Assembly (NCBI GenBank): GCA_026005135.1
Contig: BPKM01000002.1
Location: forward strand, 248,001 to 312,000
Length of the DNA: 64,000 nt
DNA from: Leptospiraceae bacterium
GTDB lineage: Bacteria > Spirochaetota > Leptospiria > Leptospirales > Leptonemataceae
Direction of reading: 5' to 3'
The position numbers were made by a program, and so were the translations under genes. The notes beneath the pieces were generated by a model. That model was given only the letters and a program-made list of their open reading frames with translations, was not told where the DNA came from and made no database searches. This document shows positions 36,351-45,823 of this stretch, one piece after another; position 1 is the stretch's first letter; each line of letters starts with the position of its first letter.

Positions 36351-38126
36351 ATGGGATATAATTTTTATTATTTTAATATCGTTCAATTTATATTTCTTAT
36401 ATTTTATTTAATATATTATGGTAAAATAAAACCTTTATTAGAATTTTTTCAGGCTTTTTTAACTGGACTTTTAGGTGGTTTTTTAATTTTATTATTTGCC
36501 CCCTGGCTTGTTAAATTATTTGATTATCAATTAGATATTTTTGATATTTTTTTTAAAGCTGCTACTATTGAGAAGCTAACATCTTTTCTATTAATTTTAA
36601 CATTGATTTATTCTTTTCAGAGAAAAGAAAGTTTAACAAAAATAATTATAGCAGGAATCCAATTTGCAGCAGGATTTGCTTTTTTAGAAAATATTATTTA
36701 TTTAATCCGTTTTGAACCACAATTAACATATTTACGTTTAATTTCTTCTGTTCCAATGCATTTATCGACCTGTGGTATTCAGGCATATTTTATGGGTTTA
36801 GGTATATTTTATTCTTTAAAACGTTTTAAGTTAATTCATTTTTTAAATGCATTGTTTATTCCTATAATTTTACATGGAATGTATGATTACTTAACTTTAC
36901 AAAAAGAAGAAATCTATTTTTATTTTATTGGTCCAATCATTGTATTATCTGTATTTATATTAGAAGTTTTTTACTCTAAAATTCAGAACTATCCAGCTTT
37001 CAATATTTTAAAAAAAGAGCATTTACGTTTAGAAGATTGGATAACTTTACAAATTCAGAAAGGACATGCAAAATGGATATTATATTCTTCTGGAACAAAA
37101 AACTTACCTAAAATATCATTTTTTCAATTTCAGAAGGACTATGTAAAGTTATTAATTGCTTTTATAATGTTACTTCCCGTAGGAATATATCTATATTATC
37201 CAGAATTTTATACGGAATATTTAAGAATACAAGAAGAATATCGTTTTACATTATTATTTCTTTTACCATTATCATTTTTTATAATGTTTTTAACACTTGG
37301 AAGTGTAAATCCAGAATATTTTAAAAATAAAAAAATTCATATTCCAGTTGTACTGGATGTGGAAATTTTATTACCAAATAGGAATGTATCTACATCAATA
37401 TGTTATGAATTAAAACCTTATTCTACCTTTTTGCATTCCGAAGAAGAATTTAGAGAAAAGGAAACTGTATTGTTGATATTTAGCTATAGAAATCAAACAT
37501 CTTATCCTGTTCAGGCTCGTATAATAAAATATATACACAATCAACATCCAGAATATCCTTCTGGAATTATAGTTTCATTAAATCGAAAAGCAAAGCAGTT
37601 TAATTATTTTTATTATAGATACTTAATATATAGATTAATAAAAGGAATCATTTTTTTATTAAATTTACCAGGTAGTAAAACAATTCGTTCTTTATTTGTA
37701 AGACCATTTACTGTGATGCAAAATGAAAGATTTTATAAGAAAGGAGAATTTATTTTTCATCAAGGAGATACAGGGAAACATTTTTATTTAATTAAGAAAG
37801 GTAAGGTAGGGATATTTAAAGAATTAGATAATGGTAGATTACAAAAATTAAGTGAATTGGGTCCAGGAGAAATTTTTGGAGAAATGGCATTGGTTTCTGA
37901 TGCTCCTCGTTCTGCTACCGTACAATGTTTAGAAGATACAATTGTAGCTGTTGCTCATAAAGATCATTTAGAGGCATTAGTTCAGGCAAATCCTCAATTT
38001 ACAATGGAACTTATTAAAAATTTAATTAAAATGATACATAGAAGAGAAGAACAATTAGAAGAATATAGAAAATTTCAAGAAATCTATATGAAAGCACTTG
38101 AACAAGTTGAAACTAAAAACACTTAG
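36351..38126 (+). CDS. PrsW-like membrane protease fused to a cyclic-nucleotide-binding domain
   Basis: This 591-residue polytopic membrane protein has a PrsW-family region (residues about 1-200): AATIEKLTSF, GFAFLENIIY, PMHLSTCGIQAYFMG and LHGMYDY, which cover the conserved E/K, E/N, H and H/D positions of this intramembrane CAAX-like protease family. More membrane helices follow (about 275-320). The C-terminal ~125 residues are a cNMP-binding domain: FYKKGEFIFHQGDTGKHFYLIKKG, then FGEMALVSDAPRSATV, which retains the phosphate-binding Glu and Arg. The N-terminal MGYN start sits just after a TATAAA box, with no Shine-Dalgarno sequence. Proteolysis gated by cAMP or cGMP is a plausible inference. 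Confidence 0.82.
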   Translation: MGYNFYYFNIVQFIFLIFYLIYYGKIKPLLEFFQAFLTGLLGGFLILLFAPWLVKLFDYQLDIFDIFFKAATIEKLTSFLLILTLIYSFQRKESLTKIIIAGIQFAAGFAFLENIIYLIRFEPQLTYLRLISSVPMHLSTCGIQAYFMGLGIFYSLKRFKLIHFLNALFIPIILHGMYDYLTLQKEEIYFYFIGPIIVLSVFILEVFYSKIQNYPAFNILKKEHLRLEDWITLQIQKGHAKWILYSSGTKNLPKISFFQFQKDYVKLLIAFIMLLPVGIYLYYPEFYTEYLRIQEEYRFTLLFLLPLSFFIMFLTLGSVNPEYFKNKKIHIPVVLDVEILLPNRNVSTSICYELKPYSTFLHSEEEFREKETVLLIFSYRNQTSYPVQARIIKYIHNQHPEYPSGIIVSLNRKAKQFNYFYYRYLIYRLIKGIIFLLNLPGSKTIRSLFVRPFTVMQNERFYKKGEFIFHQGDTGKHFYLIKKGKVGIFKELDNGRLQKLSELGPGEIFGEMALVSDAPRSATVQCLEDTIVAVAHKDHLEALVQANPQFTMELIKNLIKMIHRREEQLEEYRKFQEIYMKALEQVETKNT

Positions 38127-39214
38127 TCAATAAATTCCTCTTTGTCTTTTTTAATAATAATGCTTCCTTCTTCATCTAATAATTTTGCTTGTTTTAAAAT
38201 ATAATTTCTTGCTTCTTGTATTTTTTTAACAGGAACATTATTCATAACGTCCATTTCAAATAATACATCAGAAGCTTTATTTTGTGATAATGCATTAAAA
38301 AATGTTCTCTTAAAGTCTTCTGGCATTCCTAATAATGCTGTTGCAATAATCTTAGCATCAATTTTAGAAAGTAAAATCCTTAATTCTTCGAATTCTAATC
38401 GTTCTAATTCTTCAAAAGTATATAATCGTGATTTAATTTTTTCGTATAAATCTGGATCTGTATGTTCTAAATATTCTAAAATTTCATATTCGTATTTTCT
38501 ATCAAGATGATTCAAAATAGAGACCACGGTTTGTATACCTCCTGATTCTGAATATATTTCATTTGCTTTTTTTTCCAGTTTTACTTTTAGTGTTTCTATA
38601 ATTTTTTCTATTCCTTCTGGAAAGAATTGAGTAGAATGAGCTATACGAAATATAATTTCTCTTCGCATTTCTGGAGAAAATAATTTTAATAATTGAGCTG
38701 TAAAAGAAGGTTTAAGTAATGATAATATAGCAGCAATTATCTGAGGATGTTCATTTTGCAAAAGGGAAATAATTATTTTTGGATCGTAATTTTCAATAAA
38801 TTGTAATTCTTTTTGCAAATCTCTATTTTCTGCTTTTTTTATGAATTCTTCAATTTTTTCTGGACTGTTTCCAAATGTTTTAGTAAGGATTTTTTTTGCT
38901 TCTTCTTTTCCTGTTGTAAAAATTGTTTCATCATTATTAAGATTATTATAAAATTCTTTTAAAATTTCTTTCTTTTCTTTTTCGGAAATTTTTTTTATTT
39001 TTAACATCTCTTCTACTAAAATTTGGATTTCATCATCAGATAGTTCTTTTAAAATTAATGATGCTTGTTCTGGACCAAGGGCTATTAGAAGTTTAGCAGC
39101 TTTTTCTTTTCCCTGTTTATTTAATGAATTTTTATTTATAACATTGATCTTTTCTTTATTATCTATGATTTCTTCTCCAACTGTAAAATCGATTTTATTT
39201 TGTTTATTCTTCAT
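38123..39214 (-). CDS. fliG: Flagellar motor switch protein FliG
   Basis: This 363-residue FliG has the N-terminal GKEKAAKLLIALGPEQASLILKELSDDEI, the middle domain with the EHPQIIAAILSLL helix (EHPQ motif), and the C-terminal torque domain ending with PEDFKRTFFNALSQNKASDVLFEMD. It links the MS ring and C ring of the periplasmic flagellar motor. The N-terminal 30 residues are an extra charged extension. The ATG at 39214 is preferred over an adjacent TTG. Spirochaetes often carry two fliG genes; which copy this is cannot be told. The 3' end overlaps the convergent PrsW gene by 4 nt. Confidence 0.92.
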   Translation of the reverse strand: MKNKQNKIDFTVGEEIIDNKEKINVINKNSLNKQGKEKAAKLLIALGPEQASLILKELSDDEIQILVEEMLKIKKISEKEKKEILKEFYNNLNNDETIFTTGKEEAKKILTKTFGNSPEKIEEFIKKAENRDLQKELQFIENYDPKIIISLLQNEHPQIIAAILSLLKPSFTAQLLKLFSPEMRREIIFRIAHSTQFFPEGIEKIIETLKVKLEKKANEIYSESGGIQTVVSILNHLDRKYEYEILEYLEHTDPDLYEKIKSRLYTFEELERLEFEELRILLSKIDAKIIATALLGMPEDFKRTFFNALSQNKASDVLFEMDVMNNVPVKKIQEARNYILKQAKLLDEEGSIIIKKDKEEFID

Positions 39215-39386
39215 CAATTTAAAAGAAAATAGAATAATGTATTAAAAATCAATCATATTTCAATATTTGTTAAGAATTCTAATATTTTTTTGTATTTACA
39301 TAAAAAAATATTCAAAAAATAAAATTGCTATACGACAATAATTAAAAGTTGTTAAATCGTTGTATTAGGTAATTTTGGATATAACT

Positions 39387-39983
39387 ATGGAAATAGAAGG
39401 AATTAAAAATGTATATAAACGTATAGGAGAAATTCAAACAAAAATTATTAATATACAAAATCGTTTTAATAAAACTAATTTTATCGAGGAATTAAAAAAT
39501 GTTGATAAAACGAATCAAATTGATCAAAAAAAGAAAGAATCTAAGATAGAAGATCGTCAAAGAATAGAAAGAAAACAAAATAATAGAGAATCTCAATTAA
39601 CGAAAAAAGAAATTTTAGAATTAATAGAAAGTATTTCAGAAAAGGAAGGAGTATCTCCTGAGCTTATAAAAGCAATTGCTAAAGCGGAAAGTAATTTTAA
39701 TCCAAAAGCAATTTCTCCAAAAGGTGCTTATGGAATTATGCAATTAATGCCAGATACAGCAAAATTATTAAATATAAATGAAAAAGTTCCAGAAGAAAAT
39801 ATTTATGGAGGGATTCAATATTTAAAACGACTGGCAACCAAATATAAAGATTTAGATCTCGTTTTAGCTGCTTATAATGCTGGTCCTGGCAATGTAGATA
39901 AATATAAAGGAGTTCCACCTTTTTTAGAAACGAAAAATTATATAAAGAAAATCAAAAATATTTTAAAGCAACTTGAAGATTAA
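39387..39983 (+). CDS. Lytic transglycosylase (SLT domain)
   Basis: This 198-residue protein has a charged coiled-coil N-terminal half (IENKxx/Lys-Glu-rich) followed by a goose-type SLT domain: SPELIKAIAKAESNFNPKAISPKGAYGIMQLMP with the catalytic Glu in AKAESNFNP, then GGIQYLKRLATKY and LVLAAYNAGPGNV. It cleaves peptidoglycan. No signal peptide is visible, as in some flagellar-associated muramidases exported by the flagellar system, and fliG is divergently adjacent, so a role in flagellum assembly is possible. The ATG at 39387 was chosen; a TATAAC box precedes it directly. Confidence 0.85.
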   Translation: MEIEGIKNVYKRIGEIQTKIINIQNRFNKTNFIEELKNVDKTNQIDQKKKESKIEDRQRIERKQNNRESQLTKKEILELIESISEKEGVSPELIKAIAKAESNFNPKAISPKGAYGIMQLMPDTAKLLNINEKVPEENIYGGIQYLKRLATKYKDLDLVLAAYNAGPGNVDKYKGVPPFLETKNYIKKIKNILKQLED

Positions 39984-40599
39984 AAATACAATATATTTAA
40001 TCATAATTTTATTTTTTGTTTCTTGCTTTAAAGATGTTGATGATGCTATAATGTATCATATTTATAAATCCTATAATGAAAAAATTTATCAGGCTACGTG
40101 GGGTACAGAAATTCCACCAGAATATTTAGCTGCTTTAATTTCCCTGGAATCCTATCCACCAGGTAATTGGGATAGTGAAAGATTTGAACCAAAAGTATAC
40201 GAAAGATTGATAAAATTAAAAAATGAAGATATTCCTTTTGGAAATATACCAAGAGAAAAAATAATTCATATTTCGGATTATGAATTAATAAAGCTTGCAA
40301 CAAGTTATGGTTTAACACAAATTATGGGGTATCATTGTTTAGATTTAGGATGTTCTATTGAAGATTTAAAGGGAAGTGATCATTTATTATGGAGTATAGC
40401 ATATATAAGAAAACATTATCTAAAATATATTAAAAAAAAAGAATGGGAAACATGTTTTAGAATCCATAATACAGGTAATCCTTTCGGAAAAACTCATAAC
40501 AGGGATTATGTAGAAAAAGGTATTAAACGAATGGAATATTATAAAAAATGGTTAAGATATAGAGGGAATCTTTTAGCAAATTTTTACGAAAAAAATTAA
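39973..40599 (+). CDS. Lysozyme-fold lipoprotein
   Basis: This 208-residue lipoprotein has a leader ending in a good lipobox (FFVSC). The mature part looks like a lysozyme-superfamily domain: EYLAALISLESYPPGNW with a candidate catalytic Glu, then YGLTQIMGYHC, equivalent to the YGxxQ(I/L)M motif of transglycosylases. It starts with a TTG that overlaps the end of the SLT gene by 11 nt, so the two muramidase-like genes are coupled. The enzyme activity is inferred. Confidence 0.68.
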   Translation: MKIKNTIYLIIILFFVSCFKDVDDAIMYHIYKSYNEKIYQATWGTEIPPEYLAALISLESYPPGNWDSERFEPKVYERLIKLKNEDIPFGNIPREKIIHISDYELIKLATSYGLTQIMGYHCLDLGCSIEDLKGSDHLLWSIAYIRKHYLKYIKKKEWETCFRIHNTGNPFGKTHNRDYVEKGIKRMEYYKKWLRYRGNLLANFYEKN

Positions 40600-40608
40600 T
40601 AAAGATAA

Positions 40609-40631
40609 GAGGGGATTTTCCCCTCAATTTT
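40609..40631. terminator. Bidirectional terminator
   Basis: The stem GAGGGG/CCCCTC (40609-40614, 40620-40625) has a 5-nt loop ATTTT, then AATTTTTT on the plus side. It sits in the 32-bp gap between the lysozyme-fold lipoprotein gene and convergent lipL21. Confidence 0.85.
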
Positions 40632-41219
40632 TTATTGTTGTGCCATAATTTCTTGTGCCATTGTTTCAAATGCTTCTTTTCCACCTGGAAACTTCATATA
40701 ACCTACACACATGCATTGAGACCAATCTTCTTTTTCTCCTTCTTCTACACAACGGCCAGTATCATTATCAATTGCACAACAGTCGTAAATACCTACTCCT
40801 TTGATTTTACCTTTACTTTGTCTTACAATAGCAACACCAGTAGATTGACCATCTTGAACACCAGAAGCTTGTTCTAAATAATCTCCGATGATTTTAGATA
40901 ATCCATCACCTTTAATTTGTGTTAAAGCTGCATCTCTACAGGTAGACATCATTTGTGCAATTCTACCACTCTTTATTGCTCTTTCAGAAGCAGCTGCAGA
41001 AAATTTCATATAAAGATAGTCTTTAGGTAGGTCTTCAGTACAATATTCAGCTGGACTTAATCCTTGTTTTGCTTTAGCTGCATCTGGGGCACAAGCCCAT
41101 CCTTCGAAAACCCAACCTTCTTTACCAACTGTTGTTGCGTCTCTTCTTGCTTCATTTTTTGAACCACAGTATGTTGCAAAAAACGCAACAATACTTATTA
41201 TTAATAGTGTTTTTTTCAT
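40632..41219 (-). CDS. lipL21: LipL21-like surface lipoprotein
   Basis: This 195-residue lipoprotein has a leader ending in ATYC. The mature sequence shares distinctive blocks with what I recall of leptospiral LipL21: DATTVGKEGWVFEGW, STCRDAALTQ, ASGVQDGQST, VRQSKGKIKGVGIYDC and YMKFPGGKEAF. LipL21 is an abundant outer-membrane lipoprotein of Leptospira, reported to bind peptidoglycan or host factors. This copy has additional cysteine pairs (DCCAID, CMCVG). A GGAGGTACACTT ribosome-binding site lies before the ATG, consistent with strong expression. The identity rests on memory of the family, not on a search. Confidence 0.78.
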   Translation of the reverse strand: MKKTLLIISIVAFFATYCGSKNEARRDATTVGKEGWVFEGWACAPDAAKAKQGLSPAEYCTEDLPKDYLYMKFSAAASERAIKSGRIAQMMSTCRDAALTQIKGDGLSKIIGDYLEQASGVQDGQSTGVAIVRQSKGKIKGVGIYDCCAIDNDTGRCVEEGEKEDWSQCMCVGYMKFPGGKEAFETMAQEIMAQQ

Positions 41220-41353
41220 ATAAGTGTACCTCCTGTAGTTTTAAATAAAAAATTTAAAAAAGGAACTTAATTCTAATAATAAAACATTTTTTGTTATATT
41301 TAGAAAAAATCATTTTAATTTCCTTTTCCATATATATACTGACTATAATAACT

Positions 41354-42844
41354 ATGAAAAAGTTCAAGCATTTTTTAAAAAAAAATGGTGTTTTTTTATT
41401 TTTTTTATTTTTGTCGTTTTGTCTTATAAATCCATATAGTAATATAAAAAAAATTGCTTATGAATATTTTTTATTTGAAAATCGTTGCTTTAAAGAGGAT
41501 TTAATACCCAATTTTAAATGGTTTAAAAAATCACCTATTAGAACAACTCTATTAGAACCAGATTGTAATGAAATAAAAAAAATTGAATTTTATTTTCCCA
41601 TGGTTGTAGATGGTGTTAGTATTGTTTCTAGTATTTTTATAAAAACAGATTGTATTTTTGATAAAAATAAAGTTCCTTTAAAAGTAATTTCTTATAATCC
41701 ATATTTTATATTATGGGATTCGAATAAAAATAAGTTTCATTCTTTATGGGTTCAATATATAGAAAAATCGAATTGCGGTTTTGTTATTATTCCAGAGGAA
41801 AAACTTAACGAAAGTTCTAATTATTTATTTTTGTTTAATATTAAAGCATTTTATTACTTTTTAAAAAAAGATTATAGAAACAATTATAAAGAACTATGGT
41901 ATAATTTTAAAGAAGAATATAGAATTAAAGATTTAGATAAAAAAGAAGAAGAATTATTAGTTAATTTGATTGAATTATATAGTAATATTTATTATTTTAA
42001 TCCAGATGAAAATATATATACTATTTTTCCAGTAAGAAGTTATAGTGGTATCTTTGCACCCTTTTTATATTTTAGAGAATTGCGAAAACAGGTAGAAATA
42101 GATATTTTAGAAATAAAAAATATAAATCAGGAAATAAAAACTATCAATTCAAATGTATATAAAGTTACTTATAAAGAAAATAAGGCAAATCAGATAAAAA
42201 TTTTTTATACAGGAATTGATAATAATAATTATTCTCTCGCTTATTATTATAAAAATAACCTGGTAATTTATATACCAGATAATTTAAAGCAAGATGGTTT
42301 GAATATTTTAATTACTAATGGGGATATTATTTCTTTGCCATTTTTTCAAGGTCTGGCAAAAGAAACAAATAGTATTCTTATAAATTATTATGTATTTAAA
42401 GATAGATATTTAAATTTGATAAATGATATATTTATATATGACAACTTAAATCGATTATTAAATAGATTTGTTAGTAATTATCGCATAAATCAAATTTATA
42501 AAATATGTTTTTACGATATAGAATGTATTATTTCTACATTTTATGAAGATAAAATAAAAAATATATTAGTATATAAAATTCCAGAATATATTATAGATGC
42601 TTATAAAAGTGGCTTTTATTACGATGCAAATATTAATATAAATACAATATATAAATTTAATTTTACTATGGAAGAAATCGAGAATTTATTTCTTACCCAG
42701 TTAAAAGAGGATATATTTAGAATCTATTTATATAGAGAAAACAAAGAAAAATTAGATAGTTATTTAAATTATAGTTTTACAATTCATAAAATACATTTTT
42801 TATTTAATAAAAATGATTATAATATAATAAACTATCGGCAATGA
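41354..42844 (+). CDS. Large exported protein of unknown function
   Basis: The predicted protein has 496 residues from the ATG at 41354. A basic start and one hydrophobic segment (NGVFLFFLFLSFCLINPYS) act as a signal anchor; the rest is a long Asn/Ile/Tyr/Lys-rich domain with several cysteines near the front (ENRCFK, EPDCNE, KTDCIF). The frame is open from 41291, but a perfect TATAAT lies at 41344-41349, which argues for the later ATG and a near-leaderless transcript. No family is recognised; alpha/beta-hydrolase-like features (FYPMVVDG, LPFFQGLA) are too weak to claim. Confidence 0.55.
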   Translation: MKKFKHFLKKNGVFLFFLFLSFCLINPYSNIKKIAYEYFLFENRCFKEDLIPNFKWFKKSPIRTTLLEPDCNEIKKIEFYFPMVVDGVSIVSSIFIKTDCIFDKNKVPLKVISYNPYFILWDSNKNKFHSLWVQYIEKSNCGFVIIPEEKLNESSNYLFLFNIKAFYYFLKKDYRNNYKELWYNFKEEYRIKDLDKKEEELLVNLIELYSNIYYFNPDENIYTIFPVRSYSGIFAPFLYFRELRKQVEIDILEIKNINQEIKTINSNVYKVTYKENKANQIKIFYTGIDNNNYSLAYYYKNNLVIYIPDNLKQDGLNILITNGDIISLPFFQGLAKETNSILINYYVFKDRYLNLINDIFIYDNLNRLLNRFVSNYRINQIYKICFYDIECIISTFYEDKIKNILVYKIPEYIIDAYKSGFYYDANININTIYKFNFTMEEIENLFLTQLKEDIFRIYLYRENKEKLDSYLNYSFTIHKIHFLFNKNDYNIINYRQ

Positions 42845-42982
42845 TTTTTTATAAGTATAAATTGATATTGATTTTCTTTTAGAAATGATTTGATCGTCTC
42901 TATATTATAGAATTAGCTTTAATAGGTAGAATAATAAATATACTTTTATTATTAGAATAATATATATCTTCCAACTTGATCA

Positions 42983-43174
42983 TTATTTAAAGCATAAATA
43001 AAATCTAAAATCTGTAAAAGAGTTAATTCTTTTTAAAATTTTATTATCTTTTATAAGAAATAAACTATCGATATTTTTTGGTGTATAAATTTCAATTAGG
43101 ACTTCTTTCTTTAGATTAATAAAGTTATATATGTTATCAGAGAGGAATTCTTTTTTGTACAACAAAACAATAAT
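42983..43174 (-). pseudogene. In-frame C-terminal continuation of the sulfatase-family gene beyond a stop codon
   Basis: Directly after the TAA at 43175-43177 the same reading frame stays open for 63 more codons (IIVLLYKKEF...LIEIYTPKNIDSLFLIKDNKILKRI) to 42983. Its beta-strand-like composition matches the preceding C-terminal domain. It has no start of its own with a ribosome-binding site, so it is more likely the cut-off tail of the sulfatase-family protein than a separate gene. Confidence 0.5.
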
Positions 43175-45247
43175 TTATGTTGGAATTAGAAAAAAATTTT
43201 TATTTTTTTGTTTTAATATATTATTTTTATTTTCTAAATCTGTAATTTTTAATGTTAAATTAATTATATTATTAAAATCATATTTTTTTTTAATAATTGC
43301 TACTATATATTTGTCGTTAAGATAAAAAGTATCCTCAATTTCAAAATTATTAAGGTAAACATAAGTATAAGGAGTAAAATGATTACCTTGAATTAAAAGT
43401 AATCTATAGTTATCATCGATATCTAAATAATTTACATTATTAATAATTAAATCATCTCCATAAGAAAATTCATGATTATTTAAATTATTAATATTTAGGA
43501 TTTTATAAAAATATTTATTACCAAAAAGAATATCATATTGTATTAATTTATAATCTTCTTTTGTAAGTAGAGTTTGTTTATTTGCTTCATTAATAAAATT
43601 TCCATAAATATCATTAATATTTAGAAGTTTTAAAATAAAATATAAAAGATGATTAGCCTTAATGTAAGGCATAGATTGTAATTCATTAATAATTTGTGTG
43701 TTTAATTTATAATTAGCAAAAATTAATAAAGGAGTAAGATATAAGAAATCATTATTCATCTCAAATAAACCTAATTTTTTATAAATAGTATTAGGGAAAG
43801 GAGGTAAATGATCACCAAATAGAATAACGAGAGTAGGTTCATGAATATTTTGAATTGAATGATATAGTTTTTTTATATCATTATCTGTAATAGCTAAAAG
43901 ATTTAAATAATTTACTACTTCCTTTTTTTCTGATGCAGTAAGTTCGCTAAGATTAATATTTTTAATAATTTTCTTTTTATCATCTAATACGAAATCATAA
44001 GGATGATGATTCTGAATTGTTATATAGAATACAAAATCTTTTTGTGGGGTTTCTATCAATTTTTTTAGAATAAAGTCATAAACTTTTTTATCGTAAGTTA
44101 TATAATTATCTCTAAATTTTAGTTTAACAGGAAGAGTTTCTATACTATAATATTTATTAAATCCAAAAAGTTTATAAACTATATGTCTTTTGTAAAACCA
44201 GTAAGAATTTGCATGAACTACCCATGAATAGTAATCATATTTTTTTAAGATATGTGCTAATGAAAAGGTATCTTGATTTATGTATTGAGTATAAGGAGTA
44301 ACTAAGAAATTAAAAAATTTCATTGATAATCCTGTAAGTACTTCGAATTCAGTATTTGCAGTACCCAAAGCAAAAAATGGTACATAAAAATTAAATTTTA
44401 AAATATTTTGAGAATGTACAAAACTTAATACATCTTGATTAATGGCTTTTTTGATTTTAGGTAATGTAGTGATCTCCCATAAAGTTTCATTTAAGATGAG
44501 AATAAGGTTTGATTTAGGATAAGAATTTAATTTATTATTTGTTATATAATTTTTTTGTAATTTATCAATAATAAGTTTGATAGCTTCTTTGTTATAATTT
44601 TCTGGTTTTTCTATCCTGTAGTTTAAAATATTATTTGCTAAATAAATATAAAAACCATTTTCAAGATAATTAAAATAATTTCCCCAGAAAATATTATTTC
44701 CTATGTGTCGATTTTTAGCTTTAATACTCAATGTTATAGAAAATAGTAGTATTAAAAATAATATAAAAATTCTAAATTTTAAAGTGATTGTTTTTGAATT
44801 AAAAAAATAAGCCACAAAGACAAATAAGATGAATACAAGGAATAATATAATTAATACAGGCAGGAAATAAGATAAATCTAAGGATTTTATAACAAAAAGA
44901 GCTTCTTTTAATAAGAAGAGATCATTTATAGATAAAGGTTCTCTTAATCGAATAATTTTTTGAATATTAATATATTGAAGTAAGAATATTAAAAATAAAA
45001 TTACAATCCAGTAAATTATTATATATTTAAATTTTCTTGTAAAGAAAATAATGATGTTTAAAAGAATAAATAATATGCCATAAGAAAAAATAAAATTAGG
45101 TAAATATTCTATATCGAGAATAGTTTTAGGTTCGATATTCCATAGGTAAGGAAGAAATTCTGTTGTTAATTCTACCACTAAGGGCAGAATAAGAAGGATA
45201 AAGTATATAAGATATTTTTTTAAATGATTTATACATTTAATACGCAT
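43175..45247 (-). CDS. LTA-synthase/sulfatase-family membrane protein
   Basis: This 690-residue protein has five N-terminal membrane helices (about residues 10-180) and then an alkaline-phosphatase/sulfatase-fold extracellular domain. Signs are NLILILNETLWEI near residue 255 (metal/nucleophile strand), the FALGTANTEFEVLTGL segment, FYITIQNHHPYDF and the metal-binding VILFGDHLPPF near residue 490. Relatives include LtaS and phosphoglycerol or phosphoethanolamine transferases, which transfer head groups onto envelope glycans or lipids. It lies downstream of the TetR and UXS genes. The frame continues past the stop, so the gene may be truncated by a nonsense change. Confidence 0.8.
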   Translation of the reverse strand: MRIKCINHLKKYLIYFILLILPLVVELTTEFLPYLWNIEPKTILDIEYLPNFIFSYGILFILLNIIIFFTRKFKYIIIYWIVILFLIFLLQYINIQKIIRLREPLSINDLFLLKEALFVIKSLDLSYFLPVLIILFLVFILFVFVAYFFNSKTITLKFRIFILFLILLFSITLSIKAKNRHIGNNIFWGNYFNYLENGFYIYLANNILNYRIEKPENYNKEAIKLIIDKLQKNYITNNKLNSYPKSNLILILNETLWEITTLPKIKKAINQDVLSFVHSQNILKFNFYVPFFALGTANTEFEVLTGLSMKFFNFLVTPYTQYINQDTFSLAHILKKYDYYSWVVHANSYWFYKRHIVYKLFGFNKYYSIETLPVKLKFRDNYITYDKKVYDFILKKLIETPQKDFVFYITIQNHHPYDFVLDDKKKIIKNINLSELTASEKKEVVNYLNLLAITDNDIKKLYHSIQNIHEPTLVILFGDHLPPFPNTIYKKLGLFEMNNDFLYLTPLLIFANYKLNTQIINELQSMPYIKANHLLYFILKLLNINDIYGNFINEANKQTLLTKEDYKLIQYDILFGNKYFYKILNINNLNNHEFSYGDDLIINNVNYLDIDDNYRLLLIQGNHFTPYTYVYLNNFEIEDTFYLNDKYIVAIIKKKYDFNNIINLTLKITDLENKNNILKQKNKNFFLIPT

Positions 45248-45268
45248 ACCTTATGTGCTTTGGTAAGG

Positions 45269-45823
45269 TTATCTTAATTCTTTTTTCATTAATTTTAAAA
45301 ATTCATTTACAGGAGGTTGAAAGAATTTTTTATTTTTTAAGATAAAATTACCCTGAATTAAACCAGCAGCAAATACAAGAATCATTTGAGATTGTTCAAA
45401 ACTGATTTGTAATTCATCTTGTAAAATTAAGGCAAATTGTCGAATGAACTGAAATGATATTTTTTTTACAGTTTTTGGAGAATCTTCCCTAACTAAATCA
45501 AATATCAAGATAGATTGTTTTTGAACTATCGTTGGATTTTCTAAAATAGATTTGATAAATTTTTCTACTTTTTCGTAAGGTGTTTTACAATCTTTTAAAA
45601 TTTCATGAAATTCTTCTTTCGATTTTTGTTGAAGCATTTTATACATTTCTTGAAATAGGTGCTTTTTTGAAGGAAAATAATAATATAATGATCCAACCGA
45701 AACATTTAAATGTTTTGCGATATCTTTTAAAGTAACGTTCCTATATCCCTTTTGGTAAAAAATATCAACACATTTTTCTAAAACATATTGTCTATATTTA
45801 TCATGATCTACGACCTTAGGCAT
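45269..45823 (-). CDS. TetR-family transcriptional regulator
   Basis: This 184-residue protein has a TetR N-terminal helix-turn-helix domain ([41 protein letters not shown], the classic spacing) and a helical ligand/dimerisation domain. It overlaps the 3' end of the UXS gene by 8 nt and is followed 21 nt later by the sulfatase-family gene, so it may control this envelope-glycan operon. The ligand is unknown. Confidence 0.9.
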   Translation of the reverse strand: MPKVVDHDKYRQYVLEKCVDIFYQKGYRNVTLKDIAKHLNVSVGSLYYYFPSKKHLFQEMYKMLQQKSKEEFHEILKDCKTPYEKVEKFIKSILENPTIVQKQSILIFDLVREDSPKTVKKISFQFIRQFALILQDELQISFEQSQMILVFAAGLIQGNFILKNKKFFQPPVNEFLKLMKKELR

